DNA of 64,000 bases, taken from the NCBI GenBank assembly GCA_046348995.1, contig JAXMDB010000005.1, positions 329,854 through 393,853 on the forward strand, given 5' to 3'. The translations under genes were made by a program, and so were the position numbers. This document shows, piece by piece, positions 8,765 to 18,042 of the stretch (position 1 is its first letter; each line of letters starts with the position of its first letter). The notes beneath the pieces were generated by a model. That model was not told where the DNA came from and searched no databases. It worked only from the letters and a program-made list of their open reading frames with translations. This DNA is from JANNSX01 sp046348995. Its GTDB lineage: Bacteria; Pseudomonadota; Alphaproteobacteria; Rhizobiales; Hyphomicrobiaceae.

Positions 8765-9304
8765 TCATGTGGCAGCCACATTGCCGTCATCGGTGGCGCC
8801 AGCGCGGGCCTTCCTGGCCGGATGGATCGGCTCGAACGGTAGGGCGCAATAGGCCCACCCGGGGCCGTATTGCGCCGTTACAGATACGGCAATCGCTGTC
8901 GGAGGCGCAGGTCGATCCGCGCTGTGCCCGCGGCCGGCGCACCACGGCCTGAAGGTGCCTATTAGGCCGGGTCGCCGAGGACGAAGATGGCCAGGGTAGG
9001 CGCCGCGTTTTCGGGCGAGATTGATCGCCGTCTCGACGAGCGTGCTGCCGATTCCGAGCCGCTGATGGCTCGGCAATACGGCGAGCGGGGCGAGGGCGAG
9101 TGCGCCCAAAGGCGAGTCGAGGCGGCTCAACAGAACATGTCCGACGATCGCCACGCCAAGGTCAGCGACGAGCGACAGCGTGACATGGCCGCCCGCGGTG
9201 AGCATGTCGACGAGGCGGCTTTCGGCGGGCTGACCGAACGCGGCCTCGTGGACAGCCCTGATCCCGCCTGCGTCGTCGTCTCGGGCTGGCCGGATCGCGA
9301 TCAT
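8765..9304 (-). pseudogene. Broken GNAT N-acetyltransferase
   Basis: The N-terminal 115 residues are a normal GNAT acetyltransferase: IAIRPARDDDAGGIRAVHEA, then LGALALAPLAVLP, then the acetyl-CoA-binding motif HQRLGIGSTLVETAIN. After ARKRG the frame is lost. The next family motif, AIFVLGDPA, is present only in the neighbouring frame and runs straight into TAA TAG, where the family has paired tyrosines (DPAYY). The tail in the original frame (WCAGRGHSADRPAPP and on) has no GNAT character. A frameshift plus stop codons have therefore disabled a gene that once made a standard enzyme of about 165 residues. It is the last gene after the SDR/MoxR operon on the same strand. Confidence 0.75.
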
Positions 9305-9308
9305 GGCG

Positions 9309-9560
9309 TCAGTCGGTGCCACCGCCGTCGCCATCACCACCCGCTTCGCTGCTCGACGTGCCACTGCCACTGCCACTGACGCTGCCACGGAGCATGCCGC
9401 TGCCGCCTAGAGGATCATTGTCATCGGGGCGAAGACTCCGCCGGATCGGCTTCTTGCCCGTCGAGCGGAACACGCCCCAGAGCAGCGCTGCGACCATGGC
9501 TAAGAGCGCCAGCAGCGCCAATCCTCCCCAGAGGTCGGATGTGGCCGCAACCACCGCCAC
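9309..9560 (-). CDS. Small single-span membrane protein
   Basis: An 83-residue protein with one strong transmembrane helix near residues 10-30 (WGGLALLALLAMVAALLWGVF), a basic juxtamembrane stretch (RSTGKKPIRRSLRP), and a Gly/Ser/Asp-rich disordered tail. The GTG start directly abuts the TAG stop of the moxR-like gene, so the two are co-transcribed and probably translationally coupled. No family is recognised. The position next to a MoxR ATPase suggests it may be a membrane partner of that ATPase (inference). Confidence 0.6.
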   Translation of the reverse strand: MAVVAATSDLWGGLALLALLAMVAALLWGVFRSTGKKPIRRSLRPDDNDPLGGSGMLRGSVSGSGSGTSSSEAGGDGDGGGTD

Positions 9561-10403
9561 CTACTCCCCCCGCCGCGTCATGAATGCTAGCCGCTCTAGC
9601 AGGTGCACGTCCTGCTCGCTTTTGAGCAGCGCGCCGGCGAGCGGCGGGATGAGCTTGCGGGGATCGGTCTCTTTGAGCGTCTCGGGCGAGATGTCCTCGG
9701 CGAGCAGCAGCTTGATCCAGTCGAGCAGCTCGGAGGTGGAGGGCTTCTTCTTCAAGCCCGGCACCTCGCGCAGCTCGTAGAACAGCGCCAGAGCTTCCTT
9801 GACGAGGCGCCCCTTCAACCCCGGGAAATGCACCTCGACGATGGCGCGCATCGTGTCGGGATCGGGGAACTTGATGTAGTGGAAGAAGCAGCGGCGCAGG
9901 AACGCGTCGGGGAGCTCCTTCTCGTTGTTGGACGTGATGAGCACCACGGGCCGCGCGGTCGCCTTGATCGTCTCGCCCGTCTCGTAGACGTAGAATTCCA
10001 TGCGGTCGAGCTCCTGCAACAGGTCGTTGGGAAACTCGATGTCGGCCTTGTCGATCTCGTCGATGAGGAGCACGGGGCGCTTCTCGGCCTCGAAGGCATC
10101 CCAGAGCTTGCCCTTGCGGATGTAGTTCTTGATGTCCTTGACCTTGGGATCGCCGAGCTGGCTGTCGCGTAAGCGCGCCACGGCGTCGTACTCGTAGAGT
10201 CCTTGAGCCGCTTTCGTCGTCGACTTGATGTGCCATTCGAGCAGCGGCGCACCCAGCGCTCGCGCGACCTCGGCGGCGAGCACCGTCTTGCCGGTGCCGG
10301 GCTCACCCTTGATGAGCAACGGCCGCTCGAGGGTCACCGCGGCATTGACGGCGATCTTCAGATCGTCGGTCGCGACGTAGGTTTTCGTGCCTTGGAACTT
10401 CAT
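9561..10403 (-). CDS. MoxR-family AAA+ ATPase
   Basis: A 280-residue AAA+ ATPase of the MoxR/CoxD type, a chaperone-like ATPase usually involved in maturation of metalloenzymes or membrane complexes. Visible motifs are Walker A GEPGTGKTVLAAEVARALG at residues 38-56, Walker B VLLIDEIDKADIEFPNDLL near 110, sensor 1 VLITSNNEKELPDAFLRRC near 152, and the arginine-finger region. MoxR proteins are normally followed by a von Willebrand factor A protein (CoxE type). Here the following gene is instead an 83-residue membrane protein. An SDR gene ends 16 bp upstream on the same strand, so the order is SDR, moxR, small membrane protein. Confidence 0.88.
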   Translation of the reverse strand: MKFQGTKTYVATDDLKIAVNAAVTLERPLLIKGEPGTGKTVLAAEVARALGAPLLEWHIKSTTKAAQGLYEYDAVARLRDSQLGDPKVKDIKNYIRKGKLWDAFEAEKRPVLLIDEIDKADIEFPNDLLQELDRMEFYVYETGETIKATARPVVLITSNNEKELPDAFLRRCFFHYIKFPDPDTMRAIVEVHFPGLKGRLVKEALALFYELREVPGLKKKPSTSELLDWIKLLLAEDISPETLKETDPRKLIPPLAGALLKSEQDVHLLERLAFMTRRGE

Positions 10404-10419
10404 GAGTGGGGACGCTTCC

Positions 10420-11094
10420 TCAATAGGCGATCGGTTGGCCGAGATAATTCTCGAAACAGCCGGACCTGTCGAGGGTGAGGGCGTCGATGCGGTTGAGGAT
10501 GCCGCTCGCGCTCACGTCCACCGTGATGTCGGCGCTCATGCCGCCCATGTCCGTCTTGACCCAGCCGGGATCGAGCGCCATCACCGAAATCCCCTCGGGC
10601 TTGAGCTCGACGGCCAAGTTGGCGGCAAGGTTGCTTACCGCCGCCTTCGAGCAGCGATAGGGATAGGCGGTGCCGCGGGCGCGCTCCGAGGATGCCATCG
10701 AGGACGAAATGAGCACGAGCCTGCCCCGGCTCTTTGCCAAATGCGGCCGGAAGGCGCGCGCGGTGAAATAGGCGCCGGCGACGTTCGTCATCAGCACGTC
10801 CGCCCAGGCCTTGGCGTCGTGGCTCTTGTCGTCGATAGCGCCATAGGAGTTGAGCACGGCGGCATTGGCGATGACCGTATCGATGGGGACGTCTGCGAGA
10901 GTGGCGGTGAGCGCATCGGCGGCTTTGTCGTCGGTGACGTCGAGGGTGTGGACCGCCACGCCCAGCGCCGCGAGCGCGCCACCGGCCTCTCTCCGCCGCA
11001 CGGTCGCGATGACCTCATCGCCACGCTTTCGATAGGCGGTGGCGACGGCGAGGCCGATGCCCCGATTGGCGCCGGTGATGAGGACGGTCGGCAT
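10420..11094 (-). CDS. Short-chain dehydrogenase/reductase
   Basis: A 224-residue classical SDR. It begins with the NAD(P)-binding motif VLITGANRGIGLAVATAY. ANAAVLN and the catalytic Ser (LVLISSSMAS) follow, then the active-site YPYRCSKAAV with the YxxxK pair, and the LDPGWVKTDMGG loop. The C-terminus is short, as in small SDRs related to sniffer/C-factor proteins. The frame stays open to 11214, but the family starts at MPTVLITG, which is the ATG at 11094. It is the first gene of an operon with moxR. A strong minus-strand terminator lies only about 50 bp upstream of its start, so its promoter must be inside that short gap or it is read through an attenuator. Confidence 0.85.
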   Translation of the reverse strand: MPTVLITGANRGIGLAVATAYRKRGDEVIATVRRREAGGALAALGVAVHTLDVTDDKAADALTATLADVPIDTVIANAAVLNSYGAIDDKSHDAKAWADVLMTNVAGAYFTARAFRPHLAKSRGRLVLISSSMASSERARGTAYPYRCSKAAVSNLAANLAVELKPEGISVMALDPGWVKTDMGGMSADITVDVSASGILNRIDALTLDRSGCFENYLGQPIAY

Positions 11095-11145
11095 GTGATG
11101 GGCTCCTTGGCAACACGGATGCTGCCATTTGCCCCCACGAGCCCC

Positions 11146-11189
11146 AAAAAAGCAAAGCGCCGTCCCGGGAGGCAATCGGGACGGCGCTT
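11146..11189 (-). terminator. Strong intrinsic terminator on the minus strand
   Basis: A perfect 13-bp stem (AAGCGCCGTCCCG at 11155-11167 with its complement at 11177-11189) with a 9-base loop. On the minus strand it is followed by TTTGC and then six T residues (11146-11151). It reads away from the DksA gene toward the SDR gene, yet no normal-sized gene lies upstream on that strand. Confidence 0.85.
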
Positions 11190-11332
11190 GGACGCAACGC
11201 GTCGGCGATGTCAAACGCCAGGGCCGTCTGGTGGTGGGAGTGAAGGGGCCGTGGCGCTGGGGTGGAGTGTCCCGAACCCGCTTTCAGGTGGCGAACCGCA
11301 GCGGGTCTGGCATCGGTTTCGTCAGGAGCGGA

Positions 11333-11365
11333 TCAGGATATGTCCGCTCGCGAGTGCTTCATCAT
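11333..11365 (-). CDS. Possible 10-residue leader-type ORF
   Basis: The ORF reads MMKHSRADIS and stop, preceded at ideal distance by AAGGAG (complement of 11369-11374). It lies about 145 bases upstream of the strong minus-strand terminator and could be a leader peptide or an ORF inside a small RNA. Ten codons are too few for compositional support, so this is a lead rather than a call. Confidence 0.22.
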   Translation of the reverse strand: MMKHSRADIS

Positions 11366-11732
11366 GAGCTCCTTTTCGGTCCGTTGCGGGGCTTGGTGTG
11401 GGTCCTTGGGTGGTGTGTTTGGGCGATCGGCGCGCTTGGCTGCGTGTCATCGGTGCGACGGGGCGGGGAGGGCCATGGAGACGTTCGACATCCGGTCCTC
11501 CAACACGGGGAAGTTGCGGGCCGGCCGGATGTCTAGGTTGCGCATGAGCCTCAAGTCCTCTGCTGCATCGATCACCGCTCCTCGAGCTCGCGTGATCGAG
11601 GCGTATACTGCCGGATAAAGATTTCGGCATCCTTAAGTAGACATGTGCGGATAGAGCCAATTTTGGATAGACGTTTCGCGGAGGGCAACTCGAGCCGGGG
11701 CCCCGGTTGTCAACCGATCCCAGCGATCCGTC

Positions 11733-11760
11733 TTGACAGTCCTGGGGCCTCGCATAATAC
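11733..11760 (+). promoter_or_regulatory. Sigma-70-like promoter of the DksA-type gene
   Basis: TTGACA at 11733-11738 and TAATAC at 11755-11760, spaced by 16 bases, lie about 90 bp upstream of the ATG at 11852. The -35 is a perfect consensus. Confidence 0.5.
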
Positions 11761-11851
11761 AGGGCCCGCCTTGGCCGGGGCGTTTCGCGGCCCGTGCAGG
11801 GGGGACTGTGGGTCTGCACGCGACGTCCGCCCGGGAAGAGGGTCATCACGG

Positions 11852-12652
11852 ATGAGCCGAAAGCCACAGAAGCCTGCGAAGGCGAAAAAAAATACCGGCA
11901 AGAAGATCAACGGCCATGCCGCGCCGGCCAAGGCTGCGAAGAAGGCGCCGGCCCGCGCGGCCAAGTCCGCACCGGCCAAGAAGCCGGTCGCGAAGGCAGC
12001 TCCGAAACAGGCCTCCGCAAAGAAGCCGCCGGCCACCAAGCCCGCTCGCAAAATTTCCGAGCCGGCCGCAAAATTGCCTGTGAGCGGTGCCAGGAAACCG
12101 GCCGTCAAACCGGCTGAGCGCGTCTCGGCTGCACCGGCAAAGGCATCCAGCGTGAAATCGATCGAGACCAAGAACGGATCGAAGAACGGAAACGGTCATC
12201 CCCGGCCCTTGGCTCAGGCCGCCAAGACCGAGATCGAGCTTCCGGCGGGCTATAAGCCCTCCGAGAAGGAGCCGTTCATGAACGACTTCCAGCGCACCTA
12301 CTTCCGGCACAAGCTGATCGCCTGGAAAGAGGAGATCCTGCGCGAGGGCCGCAGCACGCTGCACAACCTCCACGAGGATTCGAGCCAGCACGCCGATCTG
12401 ACGGATCGCGCCACCTCCGAGACGGACCGGGCCATCGAGCTCAGGGCCCGCGACCGGCAGCGCAAGCTGATCTCCAAGATCGATTCGGCGCTCGTGCGGA
12501 TCGACGACGGCACCTACGGCTATTGCGAGGAGACCGGCGAGCCGATCGGCTTGAAGCGTCTCGATGCGCGTCCGATCGCGACGCTGTCGCTGGAGGCGCA
12601 GGAGCGCCACGAGCGGCGCGAGCGCGTCTACCGCGACGACCGCGCGGAATAG
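11852..12652 (+). CDS. dksA: DksA/TraR-type RNA polymerase-binding protein with a long Lys/Ala/Pro tail
   Basis: A 266-residue protein in two parts. Residues 1 to about 125 are low-complexity Lys, Ala and Pro (repeated KKAPA and AKAAP-like units), like histone H1 or bacterial HU tails. Residues 140-266 form the DksA domain: a coiled-coil with FQRTYFRHKLIAWKEEILRE, an acidic tip region (ATSETDRAIELRARDR), and the C-terminal YGYCEETGEPIGLKRLDARP segment followed by ATLSLEAQERHE. Only one cysteine of the classical four-cysteine zinc finger is left, as is common in alphaproteobacterial DksA proteins. DksA binds the RNA polymerase secondary channel and works with ppGpp in the stringent response. 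The basic tail could add DNA binding (inference). A sigma-70-like promoter lies upstream. Confidence 0.85.
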   Translation: MSRKPQKPAKAKKNTGKKINGHAAPAKAAKKAPARAAKSAPAKKPVAKAAPKQASAKKPPATKPARKISEPAAKLPVSGARKPAVKPAERVSAAPAKASSVKSIETKNGSKNGNGHPRPLAQAAKTEIELPAGYKPSEKEPFMNDFQRTYFRHKLIAWKEEILREGRSTLHNLHEDSSQHADLTDRATSETDRAIELRARDRQRKLISKIDSALVRIDDGTYGYCEETGEPIGLKRLDARPIATLSLEAQERHERRERVYRDDRAE

Positions 12653-12776
12653 TATCCCCTCGTCTTTTTGCCGCCGTGTCCACTCGATTGCGCCAGGACG
12701 GTGCCTCGAGCAACGCCTCGTTTACCATCTCCTGGCAACATCCGCTCCGGTGCGTATGTGTGGAGTGGAGTAGAGC

Positions 12777-13979
12777 ATGGCGACGATCCGGGGAAATAAC
12801 GGCCGCAATACCCTGTCCGGCACGGCAGCCGCCGATCTCATGTACGGCGCCAACGGAAATGATGTCCTTTCCGGTGGACTTGGCAACGATATCCTCTGGG
12901 GCGGAACCGGCAACGACCGGCTTTCCGGCGGGGCTGGCAACGACAAGCTCTACGGCGAGGACGGCAACGACCTCCTGATCGGCGGTCTCGGTGCCGATCT
13001 GCTCAGTGGTGGCGTTGGCTTCGACACCGTGAGCTACGCCAGCTCGGCCGCGGGCGTCGCCGTCAATCTGACGGCCAAGACCGCCTCGGGTGGCGAGGCG
13101 AGCGGCGACACGCTCGCGTCCATCGAGGCCGTGATCGGCACGAGCCGCGGCGACTTCCTCACGGGCAGCGCCGTAGGCAACGTGCTCGGCGGATTGGACG
13201 GCGCCGATAGCCTGTCGGGACTTGGGGGCAACGACTATCTCGACGGCGGCGCGGGCAACGACGACCTGTCCGGCGGCGACGACGACGATCTCCTGATCGG
13301 CGGCGCGGGCAACGACACGCTGGCCGGCGGTGCGGGCAACGACACCCTGCGGCCGGGCGCGGGCATCGACAGCATCGACGGTGGCGCCGGCGTCAACACG
13401 CTCGACTACTCGGATGCTTCGGGCGGCATCTTCCTCCTGCTCGAGTCGGGCACGACCGGGGGCGCGGCCTTCGGCGATACCTTCACGAATATTCAGAACC
13501 TGATCGGCTCCGCCCACAACGACGTCATCACGGCGCGGTCTTCGGGATCGGGCGGGATCATCGACGGCGGCGCTGGCGACGACACGCTGATGGCGGGCCA
13601 GGCCGACGGCGAGCGGCTGATCGGCGGCTACGGCAACGACCAGCTGATTGCGGCCGCCGACAGTGCCGACGAGATCGAGCTGCAACGCGACCACGGTGCC
13701 GACTACATCCTGAGCTTCGACGCGAGCAACGCTGTTCCCGGTCTGCGCGATACGCTGGTCGTCAGCGGCGATGCCTTCGGTTTCGGCAGTGCGCTCGACC
13801 CATCCGAGCTCGTCAGCGTGCTCGATGGCGCAGGGCCCCAATTCCTGCAGCAGGCCGTAGGCGGCGATCTCATGCTGTATTTCGACGCCGATGGCGAGGC
13901 CGGCCTCTACGGGCTGGCGCTGGTGGCGCGCTTGAGCGGACTCTCGAGCCTCACCGTCGACAGCTTCCGCATCATCTGA
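12777..13979 (+). CDS. RTX calcium-binding repeat protein, probable type I secretion substrate
   Basis: A 400-residue secreted-type protein with no N-terminal signal peptide. Three blocks of glycine-aspartate nonapeptides (GGxGxDxLx type) bind calcium in a beta-roll: residues 18-85, about 135-205, and about 258-295. Between them are SYASSAAGVAVNL-type spacer segments seen in many RTX proteins. The last 100 residues are repeat-free and end in DSFRII, an acidic-then-hydrophobic terminus of the kind read as an uncleaved signal by type I secretion systems. No enzymatic domain is seen. The nearest exporter is the ABC/HlyD pair at 23918-27111, which has no RTX gene of its own beside it, so a functional link is plausible but unproven. 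Confidence 0.88.
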   Translation: MATIRGNNGRNTLSGTAAADLMYGANGNDVLSGGLGNDILWGGTGNDRLSGGAGNDKLYGEDGNDLLIGGLGADLLSGGVGFDTVSYASSAAGVAVNLTAKTASGGEASGDTLASIEAVIGTSRGDFLTGSAVGNVLGGLDGADSLSGLGGNDYLDGGAGNDDLSGGDDDDLLIGGAGNDTLAGGAGNDTLRPGAGIDSIDGGAGVNTLDYSDASGGIFLLLESGTTGGAAFGDTFTNIQNLIGSAHNDVITARSSGSGGIIDGGAGDDTLMAGQADGERLIGGYGNDQLIAAADSADEIELQRDHGADYILSFDASNAVPGLRDTLVVSGDAFGFGSALDPSELVSVLDGAGPQFLQQAVGGDLMLYFDADGEAGLYGLALVARLSGLSSLTVDSFRII

Positions 13980-14025
13980 GCGGCAAAAGAGCCTGCCAAT
14001 CGGCCAGCCGGCTTCTGTCGGGAGC

Positions 14026-14400
14026 TCAGCTCTCGGCGGGGGCCGGTGTGCGTTGGCGGGCGCGGCCGAAGCTCGCCTGGCCGGACGCGTCGCCATTCTC
14101 GGCCGCGCTCACGGACCGCGCCTCGTAGGCCGAGCGGCGCGGCGGCTGGATGTTCTGCTCGAGCACCATGTCGATCGGGCCGCCCGTCATGATGAGATGC
14201 TCGACGCCGTCGCGATAGATGAGCATGAGCTTGCGACGGCCATCCACATTGACGGTCTCGCTGACTCCGATGCGCCGCTCGGGCCGCTGGCCGAAGATCG
14301 CCTCGCTCACCGCTCCGCTCGGCAGATAGCCGCGCAACAGCCAAGCCCCCATGCCGAGCAGCGCCACGACGATCAAGATCCCAGCAATCCATTCCAGCAT
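14026..14400 (-). CDS. FliO/MopB-family membrane protein
   Basis: A 124-residue protein with one N-terminal transmembrane helix (IAGILIVVALLGMGAWLL), then a compact cytoplasmic domain with the FliO-type pattern GRRKLMLIYRDGVEHLIMTG and PIDMVLEQNI, and a polar tail. FliO-type proteins assist assembly of the flagellar export gate, but no other flagellar gene is in the window. It could be a stand-alone homologue with another role. It is convergent with the RTX gene and divergent from cckA, whose start is about 250 bp away. Confidence 0.7.
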   Translation of the reverse strand: MLEWIAGILIVVALLGMGAWLLRGYLPSGAVSEAIFGQRPERRIGVSETVNVDGRRKLMLIYRDGVEHLIMTGGPIDMVLEQNIQPPRRSAYEARSVSAAENGDASGQASFGRARQRTPAPAES

Positions 14401-14653
14401 GGCCTACCCCGAGAAAGTTTCGAGCCCTCGCCTGAAGGCGATTCGCTCGGTTTTGAGGAAGCTTAGACGAGCGGCGGCATCCTCACCACTGCATTGATTT
14501 CCCATCCACCGCGGGGATTTCACTCCACCTTAACCCTAAGACCGCATTCTTCTCCGCAGCGGAACGGGACGGTGGCCCCGGACCGTGGCCCGATGAAGGC
14601 GGTACCGGCAGCCGGTACATCCGATCGGGATCGAATCGGTTTAGTTGTGTTGC

Positions 14654-17179
<2,526 letters not shown>

Positions 17180-17180
17180 C

Positions 17181-17384
17181 GCACGCTCAGGCGAAGTGGG
17201 CTCCGGTTCGCCGTAAGAGCGTGCGCCAAGCCAAAGGCGGCACGCTCAGGCGAAGTGGGCACCGGTTCGCCGTCCGAGCGTGCGCCAAGCCAAAGCGCGG
17301 CACGCTCATGCGAAGTGGGCACCGGTTCGCCGTCCGAGCGTGCGCCGGCCAAAGCTCGGCACGCTCAGGCGAAGTGGGTACCGG
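17181..17384 (+). repeat. Tandem array of a ~60-bp palindromic unit, about 3.4 copies
   Basis: Units begin at 17181, 17240, 17300 and 17359, a period of 59-60 bp. Each full unit holds GCACGCTC near its left end and GAGCGTGC near its right end, enclosing GGCGAAGTGGGCACCGGTTCGCC, itself a partial palindrome. A TTTGGCT-type linker (seen as CCAAGCCAAA) joins units. The array follows the cckA stop by one base and would form a row of hairpins in RNA. The GAAGTGGGCACCGGTTCGC core resembles short intergenic repeats I remember from Hyphomicrobiales genomes. Confidence 0.85.
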
Positions 17385-17502
17385 ATGTGAACGGCCGTTC
17401 AGGGCACTGGAGATGAACAAACGCGTGGCTTGAGGAGGCCGCGTTCCGCCCACATATCCTGGCTATCGAAACAACAAGAACGCGATGACGGGAGGAACGG
17501 CC

Positions 17503-17838
17503 ATGACAACCAAGATCAGAACAGCGCTCGCAGCAGCCCTGACGGCGGCGGCGCTCGTGTCTGGAGCAGGCGCGGCGCTGGCAGGTGATCCCGTGGGCGA
17601 CGCCCACGTCGCCTACCTGAACAAGGCGGTCTTCAAGCACGACTCCTGCGACAGCCTCTGGTACTTCCGCAATCAGATCTTCTCGGAGGCCGGCTACTGC
17701 TTCAAGACCGATCGCGCCATCCAGGCCTTCGGCAACGACGGCTGCGTGTCGGGGAGCTACTCGATCCTCAACAAATACGAGCGGGCCAACGTCACCATGC
17801 TCAAGTCGATCGAGCAGGCGAAGGGTTGCGACTACTGA
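17503..17838 (+). CDS. Small exported YARHG-domain protein
   Basis: A 111-residue secreted or periplasmic protein. It has a signal peptide of about 28 residues (MTTKIRTALAAALTAAALVS with cleavage after ALA) and a mature part of about 80 residues. The core CDSLWYFRNQIFSEAGYCF and FGNDGC motif with four cysteines matches the YARHG domain, an extracellular domain of unknown function. A GGGAGGAACGGCC ribosome-binding site precedes the ATG at 17503, so the ATG at 17485, which contains that site, is not the start. A strong terminator follows the stop by about 45 bp, making this a single-gene transcript between cckA and recA. Confidence 0.8.
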   Translation: MTTKIRTALAAALTAAALVSGAGAALAGDPVGDAHVAYLNKAVFKHDSCDSLWYFRNQIFSEAGYCFKTDRAIQAFGNDGCVSGSYSILNKYERANVTMLKSIEQAKGCDY

Positions 17839-17883
17839 CGCTTTTCCGGCCGTCTCGTCCCCCCAAGGACGGCCTAACCGAAG

Positions 17884-17914
17884 AAGCCCGCCGATCCCCC
17901 CGGCGGGCTTTTTT
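17884..17914 (+). terminator. Intrinsic terminator after the YARHG gene
   Basis: A stem of AAGCCCGCCG (17884-17893) paired with CGGCGGGCTT (17901-17910), followed by a run of T to 17914. Confidence 0.9.
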
Positions 17915-17955
17915 GCATTTAATCTCCCTTTCCGATCCCGGTTTGTTCTTTTTCA

Positions 17956-17983
17956 TTGCGAACGAGAACAAAATGTGTACATT
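17956..17983 (+). promoter_or_regulatory. recA promoter with SOS (LexA) operator
   Basis: TTGCGA at 17956-17961 and TACATT at 17978-17983 with a 16-base spacer form a promoter about 60 bp upstream of recA. Overlapping it is GAAC-N7-GTAC (17966-17980), one mismatch from the alphaproteobacterial LexA site GAAC-N7-GAAC. A second symmetric pair, TTTGTTCT (17942-17949) and AGAACAAA (17965-17972), surrounds the -35. Confidence 0.55.
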
Positions 17984-18042
17984 GAGGCTAGGGCTGGGGG
18001 ATAGTTAATCCCCCCGATTCGTGGAATAAGGGAGCAATTCCG

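Larger units (their letters stand above)
11095..11851. other. Gene-poor 757-bp stretch between the SDR and DksA genes
   Basis: I find no convincing protein gene of normal size here. The stretch holds a strong minus-strand terminator (11146-11189), a tiny minus-strand ORF with a perfect AAGGAG (11333-11365), and a sigma-70-like promoter for the DksA gene (11733-11760). The longer open frames through it have no recognisable protein features. Confidence 0.6.

Noticed and set aside
14401..14653. CtrA box upstream of cckA
   Set aside because: Only a single TTAACC half-site is present. The second TTAA at seven bases is missing.
17181..17384. Possible CRISPR array
   Set aside because: Units are joined with no unique spacers, each unit is palindromic over its whole length, and there are no cas genes.
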